A stretch of DNA of 64,000 nt. Source: Chloroflexota bacterium (GTDB taxonomy: Bacteria; Chloroflexota; UBA11872). How positions within the stretch are numbered: position 1 is the stretch's first letter; each line of letters begins with the position of its first letter. The notes under the pieces are model-generated. The model was not told the origin of the DNA. It worked only from the letters and a program-made list of their open reading frames with translations, and did no database searches. The position numbers and the translations under genes are program-made. The stretch covers positions 46,751 to 110,750 of the forward strand of contig JAJDVX010000030.1 of the NCBI GenBank assembly GCA_022825895.1, in the 5' to 3' direction. This document shows positions 41,352 to 50,586 of this stretch, in pieces.

Positions 41352-44300
41352 TCAGGGTGAGGGTTCGGGATTCTCGGCCCAGGGAGTGAGATCGATTTCC
41401 CAGCCGATGATGCCGGTGTAGTCGAGCCAGCGGCTCGGGCCGCCGACTTCGCGGTGTTCGATGCTCACGATGCCTGAGAACACCTCCGCTGAAGTTCCGG
41501 ACTCGTGGACCTCGATTCTCACGAGTGGTATGACCTGTTGGATCCAGAGACTGGTGGTTTCCGGAGTGAACCGTGCAACGTTCAGGGTCAGGAGATAAGA
41601 GCGGCCGGGAACGAGGTCCGAGGATCGGACCCCGGGATCCCCGTTGATCGTGAGCCGCCGAGGGTCAAGCTCGATGCGCGCCATCTGGGTATCGACGGCG
41701 AGCGTCAGTGGGGCGGACCACCACCAGACGGAATCGCGGGGGTCGGTCTCGACCGGTACCATGCCGGAGGGTCCGGCCCGGTAGAGCCGAAATTCGGCAC
41801 CCGAGGTGATCGGAAGACTGTCGGGATTGCGGTACCAGAGATTGACGATGGCGCGACCGTCGTGGATGCCTCCGTCAAATCCCAGGCCGGCGACCGCTGG
41901 CCGCGAAATTTCGGCGTGTGTCGGATTCGCCGGTCGCAACTGGGCGAAGGGCGCCACGGACGCATGGGCAGAGATGGCCAGACTCTGGCAGTTGCGAACG
42001 GCGAGGTCGGCTACCTGTGGAGAACCGGTCAACTCAGCATCAGCCGGTCCCGCGGTTACCACCGTGCCCGGCTCGCCAAGCAACCGAAGTTCCAACTGCC
42101 CGTCTCCCGAGGAGACACAAGCGTGGCGAGAAGGCGCGGGCAATTCGGCGAAGTCCGATCCGACCCGCCAAACAGGCGACCACGCCGTGGCGAGGTCGTA
42201 GACCCGCATGCCGTAGCCGGCCCAGATGGCGTCGTCGCGCGACAGGCCGAGGGCGGTGGGTTCGACGTGGTCGAGGAGCGCGACAGCGCCCCGGTTGGGG
42301 ATGTCAGTAAGAGGCTGCACACGCGGCAGACGAACGGCGCGCTGGTCGAAGTACGTCAACGAGGCGCGGAGATCAGCTCGGTCCACAAAGTTGGACAGCA
42401 GCATGCGGCTCTGGTGGGGCGTTAGCCCGTCCAATGCGACTACCGGCGCCTCGGGCGGGACAGTCTCGCGCAGAAATCGAAAGCTCGCCGGTGCACGTTC
42501 GCGCGTTCCGGCGCCCGGAAGCACCGCAAATACGCGATGCCGTTGCCCCGAGACCGAGCGCAGGTCGGCCAGCAGCTTCAGTTGCGTCGGATCGTCGAGC
42601 CAGCGCCGGGCCTGAGGCGTGAGCACCTCTTCCCACTCATCCGTCAGGTGCAGATGGGTAATCTCCATATCGACAAGATCGTCTCGATTCAGGAACCGCA
42701 GGGCGTCGTGGTACACGGGCATTGAGCTGCTGGATATAACCTGGACGCGCCGCCCGGAGGTGGGCGCGGCGATACCCGCGACCGAGGCAACAACGGCGGG
42801 GCGCGGGGTGAGCAGGCGGGCATCGTTGGGCAGAGTGTGCGCGAGCCAGGCGTAGACGTCCCAGTTCTGATCAAGCTCGGCGGCAAACTGCGATTGGCCC
42901 ACGTACGGGTATCCGGAGCCGCCGATTACAGGTTGCTCTATCGCAAACCCCTCGGCCGCGAGGCGAACGCCGGCGACCGCACGCGGGACGGCCGTGGGCA
43001 AGACGCCGAGGAGTACGACGACGAGAATCGCCCATGTGCGCTTCCGGCCTGGCAGCCCCCCGACAAGGCCGCTGATCCCTGAAAGTGCGGCGAAGCTCGC
43101 GATAGCCGCCGCCAGGTAGAGAATGCGAGCGTCGTTTCCCGGAAGCGCCGATTGAAGGACCACCGCCTCCACCAGTCCCAAGGTGCTGGCCATCGTGAGG
43201 AAGGCGATCCCCCAACTCCTCCGTCGGTACGCCGTTAAGGCTCCAATGGCAATCAGGGGCACGATTCCGACGCGCACCATGACCGGTCCCGTGAGCTCAA
43301 ATAGCGCGACCCGCACGCTGTCGGGCTCAAAGATGAGCCTCGCCATTCCCACCTGGCCGCCGCGCTGAAATAGCGCGTCGGACGCGGGTCCGCCGGCCAG
43401 CGCTGCGAGCAGCGCCGCAAAGGCGAGCGCGGATGCCAGCACAAGTCGACTGCGGCCATCGAGCCGGACAAGACGACTCAATACGACCACGCCCAGAGCA
43501 AGGCTCGCGAACACCAGCACCGCGGCCTCCGCCAGGGCCATCACCCCGGCGGCGGCAGCGATTACGGCCGCCGGCCGCCGACCAGCCCCGGCTTCGAGAG
43601 CCGCGGCCAGCAGCAGCACGATGCACACGGCCAGCGCCCAATGGGGCTTGTGCATCCACTCGAATGCCACGGCCGCACGGGCGGGCGCCAGGCCCGCCAG
43701 AAGTCCTAGGAAGCCGCCGGGTTCACGGGGCATGTCCACGTACGGCGGCAACCCGACGTGGACGGGATTCACGACAAGGGCCAGCACCACCCCAGCCCCG
43801 GCGGCCAGCGGCAGCGGCGCGCCGATATCCCACGCGAATCCGACGGCCGCCAGAACCAACGCGACGACCAGGAGCGCCGTGACGACGGCAACTGCCGTCC
43901 ACGCGGGAACACCGGCCGTGTTGACGAGGCTTGCGGCCAGCAGATCCGGGCCGTAGTGGTAGCCGATACCGGCGTCCTGCCCATAGGGCGTGACGGGTGG
44001 AAAGACCCCGCGCGCCATGCGAAGCACCAACGGGAAATGCCACGTCTCCTCGCCGGCACGCACCTGCGTGCGATTGGCGAGGGTCAGTACGTAGATGCCT
44101 GCCGAAACCAAGAGGATCGCCAGCGACGCCAATGCTCGACGGCGGGAGGGCGGGTGGATTAGGCGGGTGCGCCAGGCGACGAACGTCGCGATCGCAGATG
44201 GGGCCAGGAGGCCGAACCAGGCGCTGGGAGCGCCGGGGATTACGTAGGCGGAAAGGTTGGTGGTGAGCAGGACCGCGACAATGCCGAGGGCCGGGGCATA

Positions 44301-44435
44301 AAACGGCCAGACTGGGCGCGGGCGATCGCCAAACACCGCGCGGGACAACGGAACGCCAACGGCGGCCATCCACAGGCAGACGCCGGTGGAGGCGAAGATG
44401 CCGATCCAGGGGGAAACCGTAGGATCAAGGTTCAC
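41352..44435 (-). CDS. Large multi-pass membrane protein with exported C-terminal domain (GT-C-like)
   Basis: A 1027-residue membrane protein. About 12-14 helices occupy residues 1-510, with polar exported loops that include H-F-P-L-V-L-R-M-A-R-G and H-Y-G-P-D-L-L-A-A (an Asp-containing loop after an early helix, as in GT-C glycosyltransferases) and a charged cytoplasmic E-W-M-H-K-P-H-W segment. From about 520 the protein is a soluble beta-rich domain without Cys-rich or enzyme signatures. Lipid-linked sugar transfer or surface polymer modification is plausible, but the match to GT-C is weak. It is followed one base later by the small membrane protein. Confidence 0.6.
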   Translation of the reverse strand: MNLDPTVSPWIGIFASTGVCLWMAAVGVPLSRAVFGDRPRPVWPFYAPALGIVAVLLTTNLSAYVIPGAPSAWFGLLAPSAIATFVAWRTRLIHPPSRRRALASLAILLVSAGIYVLTLANRTQVRAGEETWHFPLVLRMARGVFPPVTPYGQDAGIGYHYGPDLLAASLVNTAGVPAWTAVAVVTALLVVALVLAAVGFAWDIGAPLPLAAGAGVVLALVVNPVHVGLPPYVDMPREPGGFLGLLAGLAPARAAVAFEWMHKPHWALAVCIVLLLAAALEAGAGRRPAAVIAAAAGVMALAEAAVLVFASLALGVVVLSRLVRLDGRSRLVLASALAFAALLAALAGGPASDALFQRGGQVGMARLIFEPDSVRVALFELTGPVMVRVGIVPLIAIGALTAYRRRSWGIAFLTMASTLGLVEAVVLQSALPGNDARILYLAAAIASFAALSGISGLVGGLPGRKRTWAILVVVLLGVLPTAVPRAVAGVRLAAEGFAIEQPVIGGSGYPYVGQSQFAAELDQNWDVYAWLAHTLPNDARLLTPRPAVVASVAGIAAPTSGRRVQVISSSSMPVYHDALRFLNRDDLVDMEITHLHLTDEWEEVLTPQARRWLDDPTQLKLLADLRSVSGQRHRVFAVLPGAGTRERAPASFRFLRETVPPEAPVVALDGLTPHQSRMLLSNFVDRADLRASLTYFDQRAVRLPRVQPLTDIPNRGAVALLDHVEPTALGLSRDDAIWAGYGMRVYDLATAWSPVWRVGSDFAELPAPSRHACVSSGDGQLELRLLGEPGTVVTAGPADAELTGSPQVADLAVRNCQSLAISAHASVAPFAQLRPANPTHAEISRPAVAGLGFDGGIHDGRAIVNLWYRNPDSLPITSGAEFRLYRAGPSGMVPVETDPRDSVWWWSAPLTLAVDTQMARIELDPRRLTINGDPGVRSSDLVPGRSYLLTLNVARFTPETTSLWIQQVIPLVRIEVHESGTSAEVFSGIVSIEHREVGGPSRWLDYTGIIGWEIDLTPWAENPEPSP

Positions 44436-44594
44436 GTCAGCGACTCGCGACTAGCGATGAACCTCATCGCCTTTGCTTGTGTCAATGCTTCAAAAGGGCT
44501 CTATGGGGCTGGACGGCCTGCCGCCTGGCGGCTCGGATGTCACCAGATGGTCTACCAACTGGGCGGTCACGAACTTGCCGGATCACTTGCCGGA

Positions 44595-45014
44595 TCACTC
44601 GCCGGGATCGGACCGCGGAAGAGCCCGATCCAGCAGGCGGCGGAGGGGGGCGGCGTCGGCGAGGCCGTCCATGAGGAGGTTGAGGGTGGCGAGTCCGACC
44701 AAGGCCCATCCCAACGGCGGGACGCCGGCGATGACAAAGACGGCGCCGGCAAAGGCGATGACGCTGAGGAGGCCGTCGGCGCGCAGGAACGAGGTTGGGT
44801 CTTCGGAAAAACCATCTGACTGGAGTGGCGCGACGAAGTAACCATGAAATCGGCGCGTGAGGCTCCAGCCGGGGCTGATCGAGCCGGCCGCGAGCACCAG
44901 AACGATGAGCGTGACGAGCCAGGGGGCTGCCAGGGTCCAAGCGATCACCAGTGACAAGGAGAAGGCGCCGGCGATGGCGAGTTGGTGGAAACGGCGCTCG
45001 CCACGGTCGGTCAC
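44595..45014 (-). CDS. Four-helix membrane protein, DUF4395-like
   Basis: A 139-residue membrane protein with about four helices (about residues 13-30, 35-53, 78-98, 105-122), a polar first loop containing S-L-T-R-R-F-H-G-Y, and a short charged tail. Length and helix spacing agree with the DUF4395 group, but that match is from memory of the pattern, not from alignment. Start ATG 45014. It diverges from the acyltransferase-like gene at 45197, with 182 bases between them. Confidence 0.55.
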   Translation of the reverse strand: MTDRGERRFHQLAIAGAFSLSLVIAWTLAAPWLVTLIVLVLAAGSISPGWSLTRRFHGYFVAPLQSDGFSEDPTSFLRADGLLSVIAFAGAVFVIAGVPPLGWALVGLATLNLLMDGLADAAPLRRLLDRALPRSDPGE

Positions 45015-45196
45015 GGGTTGATGCCCGCTTCGGGTGGCGACCGAGACTCAAGCGGAGTCCGCGGAAGGCAGCCGAAACCGCCGGACGACGATTCGCGTAT
45101 GCAAATGGCCGGCTGCGCGTTGAGCGCCAGACGCGTGGGTTGCCAAACTCTCGGCATGGCCGATCAGGCTGGGGAGATCAAGAGACTGCAGGACGC

Positions 45197-46747
45197 ATGG
45201 TAGCCAGCGCCAGGCGGGCGACGTTGGGCGCGCGGTCGCTCGGGGCATTGGCATCGGCGCTCTTGCTTTTCTCGGCGTTGCCGCCACTGGAATGGACGGT
45301 GGTGGTCTTCGTTGCCTGGGTGCCGCTGGTGCTTGGGCAATCCGGGGCGACGCCACGGGTTCGCCGAGGTCTCGGCGGGCTGATGCTGGGCGTGCTTTTT
45401 GGACTGATTGCCACCACGGTCAATCCGCCTGAGGTCGTCACCGGCATCGCGTGGTTTGGAATTGCAGTTGGCGTAGGCGTGCTGTCAGGCCTGGCGGCGA
45501 TGCTGCTGGACGTGCCGGCCGGCCCGGGACGAGTGATTCAGGCCCTGGGGCCGTGGGCTCGGATCTGGGTTCCGGCGGTGGCCTGGACGGGCATTGAGTA
45601 CCTGCGGCTGGTGACGACGGCCGGCCACCAGTGGGGCATGCTGGCCACCACCCTGGTCGACGTGGCCCCGCTGCGCGCCTGGTTGCCGGTGGCGGGGATG
45701 TGGCCGGTGGCGCTGCTGACCGTGGCGACGGGGCAGGCGATTGGGGCGGTGTTTCTGGTAGCTGTCGGCCGTCTGCCGCTGACGCGGAGCCTGGTTGTTG
45801 GCATCGGGGTCGCTGGCTTGGGGTGGCTGGCCGGGCTGGGGTTGGCGGCCGGCACCAGCGCGACGGAGAGCCAGTCGATACGCGTAGGCATTGTTCAGAC
45901 CGGCGATCACGTGCCTTCGCATCCCCGAACGCGGCCGCTAATCACGACGGTGCGATATCGCGAACTGACGGACACAATAACGGATATGCACACGCCGGCG
46001 ACGCTGGAGGCGGTTGCCCAGGGCGCCGAGCTGGTGGTGTGGCCGGAGGCGTCGGGTTGGGTGGCGCCGGACGATCCAGACGCCACGTCTCAACTGGACG
46101 GGGTGCGCGAAATGGCCCGGCGGGCAGGGGTTCCCATCGTCTGGTCGTACTTCATCAGGATCGATCCGAATCGGACACGAAACGAACTGGTGCTGGTGAC
46201 GACCAATGGCCGGATGTCACGTCCGACGACCAAGGATCACCCGGTGTACGCGATCGGGGAGCGGAGCGTGACGGCCGGGCTCTACGAGACACACGAACTG
46301 GCAGGGACTCGGCTGGGTTTGGCGGCCGGACCCGACGGGACGTATACGGACACACTGGCGCGGCTGGCGCGGATGGGCGCGGCGCTGGTGGCGATCCCGA
46401 CGCACGACTGGGCAGCCTATACGGCTCCACACATCCGTCACCTGCGGCTGCGCGCCGCCGAGCACCAGCTGGCCATAGCCAAGGCGGACTGGCGCTATGG
46501 GTCGGTGGTGATCGCACCGGACGGTGAAGTCGTGGCGGGCACCGCGCTCGACCGGGCGCGGGAGCAGTTGCTGGTGGCGGACGTGCCGCTCAGCGAGCCT
46601 GGAACGCTCTACACCAGGACCGGCGATTGGTTGGGCGTGGTGTCGTTGGGCGTGCTGGCAGCGATGCTGCTTGGGGGAACGGTCTTGGGTGTGCGGGACC
46701 GTCGGGTCAGCGGCGGCCGGCGGGGATCAGCGACGCGCCCCAGCTGA
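45197..46747 (+). CDS. Apolipoprotein N-acyltransferase-like membrane protein lacking the catalytic Cys
   Basis: A 516-residue protein from ATG 45197 (an AGGA lies a few bases upstream; the upstream in-frame extension to 44951 is Arg-rich and non-coding). Six to eight helices fill residues 1-215, then a C-N hydrolase/nitrilase domain as in Lnt. Of the Glu-Lys-Cys triad, Glu 284 is present in W-P-E-A, Lys 346 in T-K-D-H-P, but at the Cys position the segment reads L-G-L-A-A-G-P-D, so Ala/Gly replaces Cys. The later signature G-A-A-L-V-A-I-P-T-H-D-W is intact. Acyl transfer to lipoproteins should therefore be impossible by the usual mechanism; it may be a dead homologue or use another chemistry. 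Its end overlaps the end of the minus-strand gene by 41 bases. Confidence 0.8.
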   Translation: MVASARRATLGARSLGALASALLLFSALPPLEWTVVVFVAWVPLVLGQSGATPRVRRGLGGLMLGVLFGLIATTVNPPEVVTGIAWFGIAVGVGVLSGLAAMLLDVPAGPGRVIQALGPWARIWVPAVAWTGIEYLRLVTTAGHQWGMLATTLVDVAPLRAWLPVAGMWPVALLTVATGQAIGAVFLVAVGRLPLTRSLVVGIGVAGLGWLAGLGLAAGTSATESQSIRVGIVQTGDHVPSHPRTRPLITTVRYRELTDTITDMHTPATLEAVAQGAELVVWPEASGWVAPDDPDATSQLDGVREMARRAGVPIVWSYFIRIDPNRTRNELVLVTTNGRMSRPTTKDHPVYAIGERSVTAGLYETHELAGTRLGLAAGPDGTYTDTLARLARMGAALVAIPTHDWAAYTAPHIRHLRLRAAEHQLAIAKADWRYGSVVIAPDGEVVAGTALDRAREQLLVADVPLSEPGTLYTRTGDWLGVVSLGVLAAMLLGGTVLGVRDRRVSGGRRGSATRPS

Positions 46748-47381
46748 AGGCGAGCAGGCCGACGACCGCAAGAACCAGGGTAACGACGGCCGTGTGCCAG
46801 CCCAGGTCGTCCAGCGTGCCGGTGTAGGCAGCGGCGGTGTGCAAAACGCCGGCCAGCAGAACGTAGCCCACCAAGCGACCGGAGAGCCAGCCGCGGGCCA
46901 GCATGTAGGCCGTGCCGAACTGCACGGCGATCCAGGCCCATTCGCGCACGAAGACAAATGCCAGATCGGCCCCTGGCAGGTCGGACTGGAGCGCCTGCGT
47001 GAGGGTGAGTTGCGCGGCGAACAGAGCATATCCGGCGGTGGGGGCAATCGCGGCGGCGGTGACGGCGCGCGGATTGGAGGGGCGGGCCATGACGAAGCCC
47101 ACGACCAGCAGCATGAGCAGCTTGGCGAATTCGTCCGCGTAGGCGGCGACGACGGCGGATATCAGGCCAACCAGCGCGATCTGATCGCGCATGGCGGCTG
47201 CACCAACGGTGTCGCCCACGGCATCGAGCACCGCGCGGGTGAGTTCATCGCGAAGCCAGATCTGAGCGAACGGGTAGACGAGCACACCAAGCAATAGGCC
47301 AAACCAGACGCCCGGGCGACCGAGCAGCAGGGGAGCGCCGGCGCGTCCCCAGAAGAGTGCGAAGGCCAGGGTCGCCGCCAC
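46707..47381 (-). CDS. Multi-pass membrane protein, YhfC/PrsW-like
   Basis: A 224-residue membrane protein with six to seven helices. A conserved-looking Y-A-D-E-F-A-K-L-L-M-L-L in the third or fourth helix recalls the E-E/D-E-x-x-K motif of YhfC and PrsW intramembrane-protease-like families, but no second motif confirms this. GTG 47381 is used; the frame is open further upstream to about 47460 but without a start codon, so the true N-terminus is uncertain and the gene may be slightly longer with a rare start. It lies next to the tRNA cluster. Confidence 0.6.
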   Translation of the reverse strand: MAATLAFALFWGRAGAPLLLGRPGVWFGLLLGVLVYPFAQIWLRDELTRAVLDAVGDTVGAAAMRDQIALVGLISAVVAAYADEFAKLLMLLVVGFVMARPSNPRAVTAAAIAPTAGYALFAAQLTLTQALQSDLPGADLAFVFVREWAWIAVQFGTAYMLARGWLSGRLVGYVLLAGVLHTAAAYTGTLDDLGWHTAVVTLVLAVVGLLAFSWGASLIPAGRR

Positions 47382-47612
47382 CGCGACCGGGTGCGGCGAG
47401 ACGAGGAATTGGCGAAGAAGGTCGGCGGGGACGCCTAGCGCGTCAATTGGTCGAGCTACGAGCGCTGGCCATGGCCAGGCAGCGGGAGCGCTGGGCAGCG
47501 TTCGGCCGCAGGGTGTGACTGGTAGGATTGCGGCAGCCTGCGGGCTCTGGCGTGATGCGTGCCGGGTCCGCCTGATCGTTTACAAGTACAGAGTCGGGGC
47601 GCGCCATCATTT
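47382..47612. other. Region before the tRNA cluster
   Basis: About 230 bases holding the possible promoter of the tRNA cluster. Reading frames on the minus strand across it have no domain character. No clear sigma-70 hexamers were singled out. Confidence 0.4.
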
Positions 47613-47696
47613 GGGTCGGTGGGTGAGTGGTTAATACCACCAGACTGTAAATCTGGCGCCTTCAAGGCTACGTAGGTTCGAATCCTACCCGGCCCA
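47613..47696 (+). tRNA. tRNA-Tyr (anticodon GTA)
   Basis: The 84-base cloverleaf has acceptor GGGTCGG (47613-47619) pairing with CCGGCCC (47689-47695), discriminator A, anticodon GTA in CTGTAAA, and the long variable arm expected of tRNA-Tyr. The T loop reads GGTTCGAATCC. After the discriminator comes CCG, so CCA is not encoded. Confidence 0.97.
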
Positions 47697-47757
47697 CCGG
47701 ACGCCGCACGACGCAGCGTAGGCTACTATCAGGCGTCCGGCGCGCCCGGCTCAACGC

Positions 47758-47831
47758 GGTCCCGTGGTGCAGCGGCCTAGCATACCTCCCTGTCAAGGAG
47801 GAGATCGCCGGTTCGAATCCGGTCGGGACCG
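47758..47831 (+). tRNA. tRNA-Asp (anticodon GTC)
   Basis: Acceptor GGTCCCG (47758-47764) pairs with CGGGACC (47824-47830), discriminator G, anticodon GTC in CTGTCAA. The T arm is GCCGGTTCGAATCCGGT. CCA is not encoded. Confidence 0.97.
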
Positions 47832-47858
47832 CCCGGCGCGCCCGCCGCGCGGCGCCGT

Positions 47859-47931
47859 GGGCCCATAGCTCAGCGGTCAGAGCAGCCGGCTCATAACCGG
47901 TAGGTCCCTGGTTCGAATCCAGGTGGGCCCA
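47859..47931 (+). tRNA. tRNA with anticodon CAT, probably elongator Met
   Basis: Acceptor GGGCCCA (47859-47865) pairs with TGGGCCC (47924-47930), discriminator A, anticodon CAT in GCTCATAAC with a fully paired CCGG stem. It lacks the three G-C pairs and unpaired 1-72 of initiator tRNA, so elongator Met is most likely. CCA is not encoded. Confidence 0.9.
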
Positions 47932-47950
47932 CCGGACGGACGGCGGACAT

Positions 47951-48022
47951 GGCGGAGTAGCTCAGAGGTAGAGCAGGGGACTCATAAGCCCTTGGCCGCA
48001 GGTTCGAATCCTGCCTCCGCTA
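47951..48022 (+). tRNA. tRNA with anticodon CAT, possibly Ile2 (or second Met)
   Basis: Acceptor GGCGGAG (47951-47957) pairs with CTCCGCT (48015-48021) including a G-T at 1-72, discriminator A, anticodon CAT in ACTCATAAG. The stem and loop resemble tRNA-Ile2 read with lysidine-modified C34 more than Met, but this cannot be proven from sequence. CCA is not encoded. Confidence 0.85.
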
Positions 48023-48030
48023 CCGGCCTG

Positions 48031-48117
48031 GCCGAGGTGGTGAAATTGGTAGACACGCAGTCCTCAGGAGGCTGTGAGCTTCGGCTCGTGCGGGTTCGAA
48101 TCCCGCCCTCGGCACCA
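48031..48117 (+). tRNA. tRNA-Leu (anticodon CAG)
   Basis: Acceptor GCCGAGG (48031-48037) pairs with CCTCGGC (48107-48113), discriminator A, then CCA encoded (48115-48117). The anticodon CAG is in loop CTCAGGA with stem CAGTC/GGCTG, and the long variable arm GAGCTTCGGCTC is typical of class II tRNA-Leu. A degenerate copy lies at 51301-51387. Confidence 0.97.
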
Positions 48118-48321
48118 CTTTAGATTCCCGGCATGTACACGCTGTGCACCACACAATCACTTGAGACGCGCGCCACCACCGCCAGGCCAACCACCGATCT
48201 CAACATAAGCCCATCAGAAACCTAAAACTCATCCCCGCAGGAATCAACAATGACGCTTTTCCAAGCCTAACGAAGCAATCCCCCACAACCAACATCGATC
48301 ACGCCACTAATCGCGGTCACT

Positions 48322-50586
48322 TCACCGAGCCAATTCACGAAAGTCACGCAATTGCGGATCAACAATCTCTCGTCGATCTTCCACCAATCCGATGCCGAGC
48401 TTAAAGTACTGATCCAAGATGTATCGAAAGTGATTCACCGAGCTGATCGAGCGGTATAGACCCTCGTCTCTACCTCCGGGCAAGCGAAATGCAGCAAGAA
48501 TATCGTGAGAGCGGTTTGTACCGTGATCACCCGAAAGTACAATGACAGTACCATTACCATTGTTTCTCAATACCTCATCAACCATATTGATAACTAACTC
48601 ATTCAGGTAGATGAGCTGACCAATATAGGCATTAGGAACCGAGGGATCATGATCGTCATCAAATCCTGAATGGTCCGAAAGGCCAACAACTTTGTTTCCA
48701 TACTTATCAAATGTCGCGGGCAAATGAGGTTTGACAATGTGGGCGAACACGAATTTGGGACGACCGACTTGAATTGGACTCGAAAGGAATCCGAACATAT
48801 CCAAGGCCCGATCTGCGACCCACCAATCATAGGGATCGTCATCGCCGGCCAAAGGTCTGTGAACTAATAGTGGACGAAATGCCGTGGTCTGAAGAAGTGC
48901 CCGCCAGAATCTTCTGTCGGTCGATGATCCGCGAGACGACGTTTCAGAATAGCTTACTGTGGAAGTACCTCCCTCTCGTTCACTTACAATTGCACCGGCC
49001 CGTGTGAACGACACTGATACGTCAGCTACTGGAGATTTATCCGTAATCTCATAACCTGACTCAAGATGCACGTAGGCGTAGCCGAGATCCTGTAGGATTG
49101 CAGCCAGTGCGTTGAATTGCGCGAGCTTTCGAAGGTCAATTTCGGACGCAGGCGTCCGACTCTCAAGGTCGTGGAGATACGAGAGGTTAAGACTTGATGG
49201 AATTGAGTGAATCGACAAATTGTAATTACTAATTGCATCCGAAGCAATATAGAATCCACGCCGTTCAAGTTCACGAAGGAATCTGCTGTTATCAAAGCCT
49301 GCCAACTGTTCATCTCTACTGTACGCATCCAGCACGATGTAGTAAATGTCCGGTCTCTCATCGCTCGCACCTGCCAGATCCAATGACGGTAAGTGACCAG
49401 TCGAAGCAACCGACTCGTGACCGGAGGCCGAGTCCCTTCCAAAACCCAGACCAATCTCACTGGCGATTTCAGCGACAGGAAACAACAGCAATGCTGCGGC
49501 AGCGACATTGGAAAACTGAGTTCCCTTACGCGCCCACCCATTCGCCGTGATGGCGGCAGCAACGGCTATGGCTCCGAGCACGATAGTTGTGGGAAACAAT
49601 ATGCGGTCATCGAGTGCCCCGCTAAACGCTCGATCCACATGACCGTAAGCAAAGAACATCACGATGACTCCGCCCGAAGCTGCGGCCGGCCGATACCAAT
49701 CACCGAGAACCAATCGCAATCCAACTACGCTTGCGCTTACTATTACCAGCGCCATGCCAATTGGAACGACCGTTTCGCTCAGGCTGAAATGAAGAGGATT
49801 GTTCGTCATAAAGTGCAGTATTGGAACGACTGTCAAGAGCCACGGATACCAAGGCGTGGAGAGTATCCGACCAGTTAGCGTGGGCGCACGATCTGTAGCT
49901 TCTTCGGCAGGAGCCACTGAGAATCGCGACCACTTGACGCTAAGTCTCGCAAGTCTTCCGAATCGTCGTATTCCCCCTGCAACTCGCGGATGCACACCGA
50001 CGGCCAAGCCACCGAACAAGACAGCCAAAACGAGGCGTGCACGTTCGGATGGCTGGCCAAGAACACCGGCCCGAAGTCCGCTCCCAGTTTCCAGATGGGA
50101 GAACGCGAGCGGCCCGTCACCAGCATCCGAGACATTATTCACCGCCAAGTTAAGGTACTCTGTTTGAGGTTCTGCAAGATGATAGATGACATACCCATGC
50201 TCAAACTCGGCAACCTGTAGCTGTAAGTGCAACTTCTGGCCAGCGGGTACAAGATAACCGGGAAAGTCCAGAATTCGAGGTCGTGTACTTGACGGCGTCG
50301 CGTCGAGCGTCGTTTGCCGTAACACTTCGCCCGATGAAGCGTCGAGCAGCGAGGCCCAGACGGTAACGGGATCGCCATCTGGCCGGGATGAAACCCACAC
50401 TCGAAAGCGCCCTACAGTCCGACCTAAGCTCCCAAGATCCTGCTGAACGCTCCACCCAGGCCAGGCAATCAGCACGTTTCCGGTTGGCGCTCCGGTCGAC
50501 GCTGACGAATACGTGACCTGAGGAACAAGGCTCGCCCAAAGCCCCAGCGCCGCAAGCGTGAATGACAGCCACAGTAGTCTAATCAC
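48322..50586 (-). CDS. Alkaline-phosphatase-superfamily membrane enzyme (sulfatase/LTA-synthase-like), paralogue 1
   Basis: A 754-residue membrane protein. An N-terminal signal helix (about residues 3-22) leads to an exported beta domain (about 25-180), four to five helices (about 185-365), and a C-terminal alkaline phosphatase-superfamily domain: D-I-Y-Y-I-V-L-D-A-Y near residue 415 gives the first metal Asp, the N-Y-N-L-S-I-H-S-I-P-S-S-L-N stretch holds the likely nucleophile Ser/Thr, and V-L-S-G-D-H-G near 690 gives Asp-His. Such enzymes transfer phosphoglycerol, phosphoethanolamine or sulfate groups on surface polymers. It is AT-richer than neighbouring genes, particularly in the C-terminal half. 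It is closely related along its whole length to 51480-53726. Confidence 0.8.
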   Translation of the reverse strand: MIRLLWLSFTLAALGLWASLVPQVTYSSASTGAPTGNVLIAWPGWSVQQDLGSLGRTVGRFRVWVSSRPDGDPVTVWASLLDASSGEVLRQTTLDATPSSTRPRILDFPGYLVPAGQKLHLQLQVAEFEHGYVIYHLAEPQTEYLNLAVNNVSDAGDGPLAFSHLETGSGLRAGVLGQPSERARLVLAVLFGGLAVGVHPRVAGGIRRFGRLARLSVKWSRFSVAPAEEATDRAPTLTGRILSTPWYPWLLTVVPILHFMTNNPLHFSLSETVVPIGMALVIVSASVVGLRLVLGDWYRPAAASGGVIVMFFAYGHVDRAFSGALDDRILFPTTIVLGAIAVAAAITANGWARKGTQFSNVAAAALLLFPVAEIASEIGLGFGRDSASGHESVASTGHLPSLDLAGASDERPDIYYIVLDAYSRDEQLAGFDNSRFLRELERRGFYIASDAISNYNLSIHSIPSSLNLSYLHDLESRTPASEIDLRKLAQFNALAAILQDLGYAYVHLESGYEITDKSPVADVSVSFTRAGAIVSEREGGTSTVSYSETSSRGSSTDRRFWRALLQTTAFRPLLVHRPLAGDDDPYDWWVADRALDMFGFLSSPIQVGRPKFVFAHIVKPHLPATFDKYGNKVVGLSDHSGFDDDHDPSVPNAYIGQLIYLNELVINMVDEVLRNNGNGTVIVLSGDHGTNRSHDILAAFRLPGGRDEGLYRSISSVNHFRYILDQYFKLGIGLVEDRREIVDPQLRDFRELAR

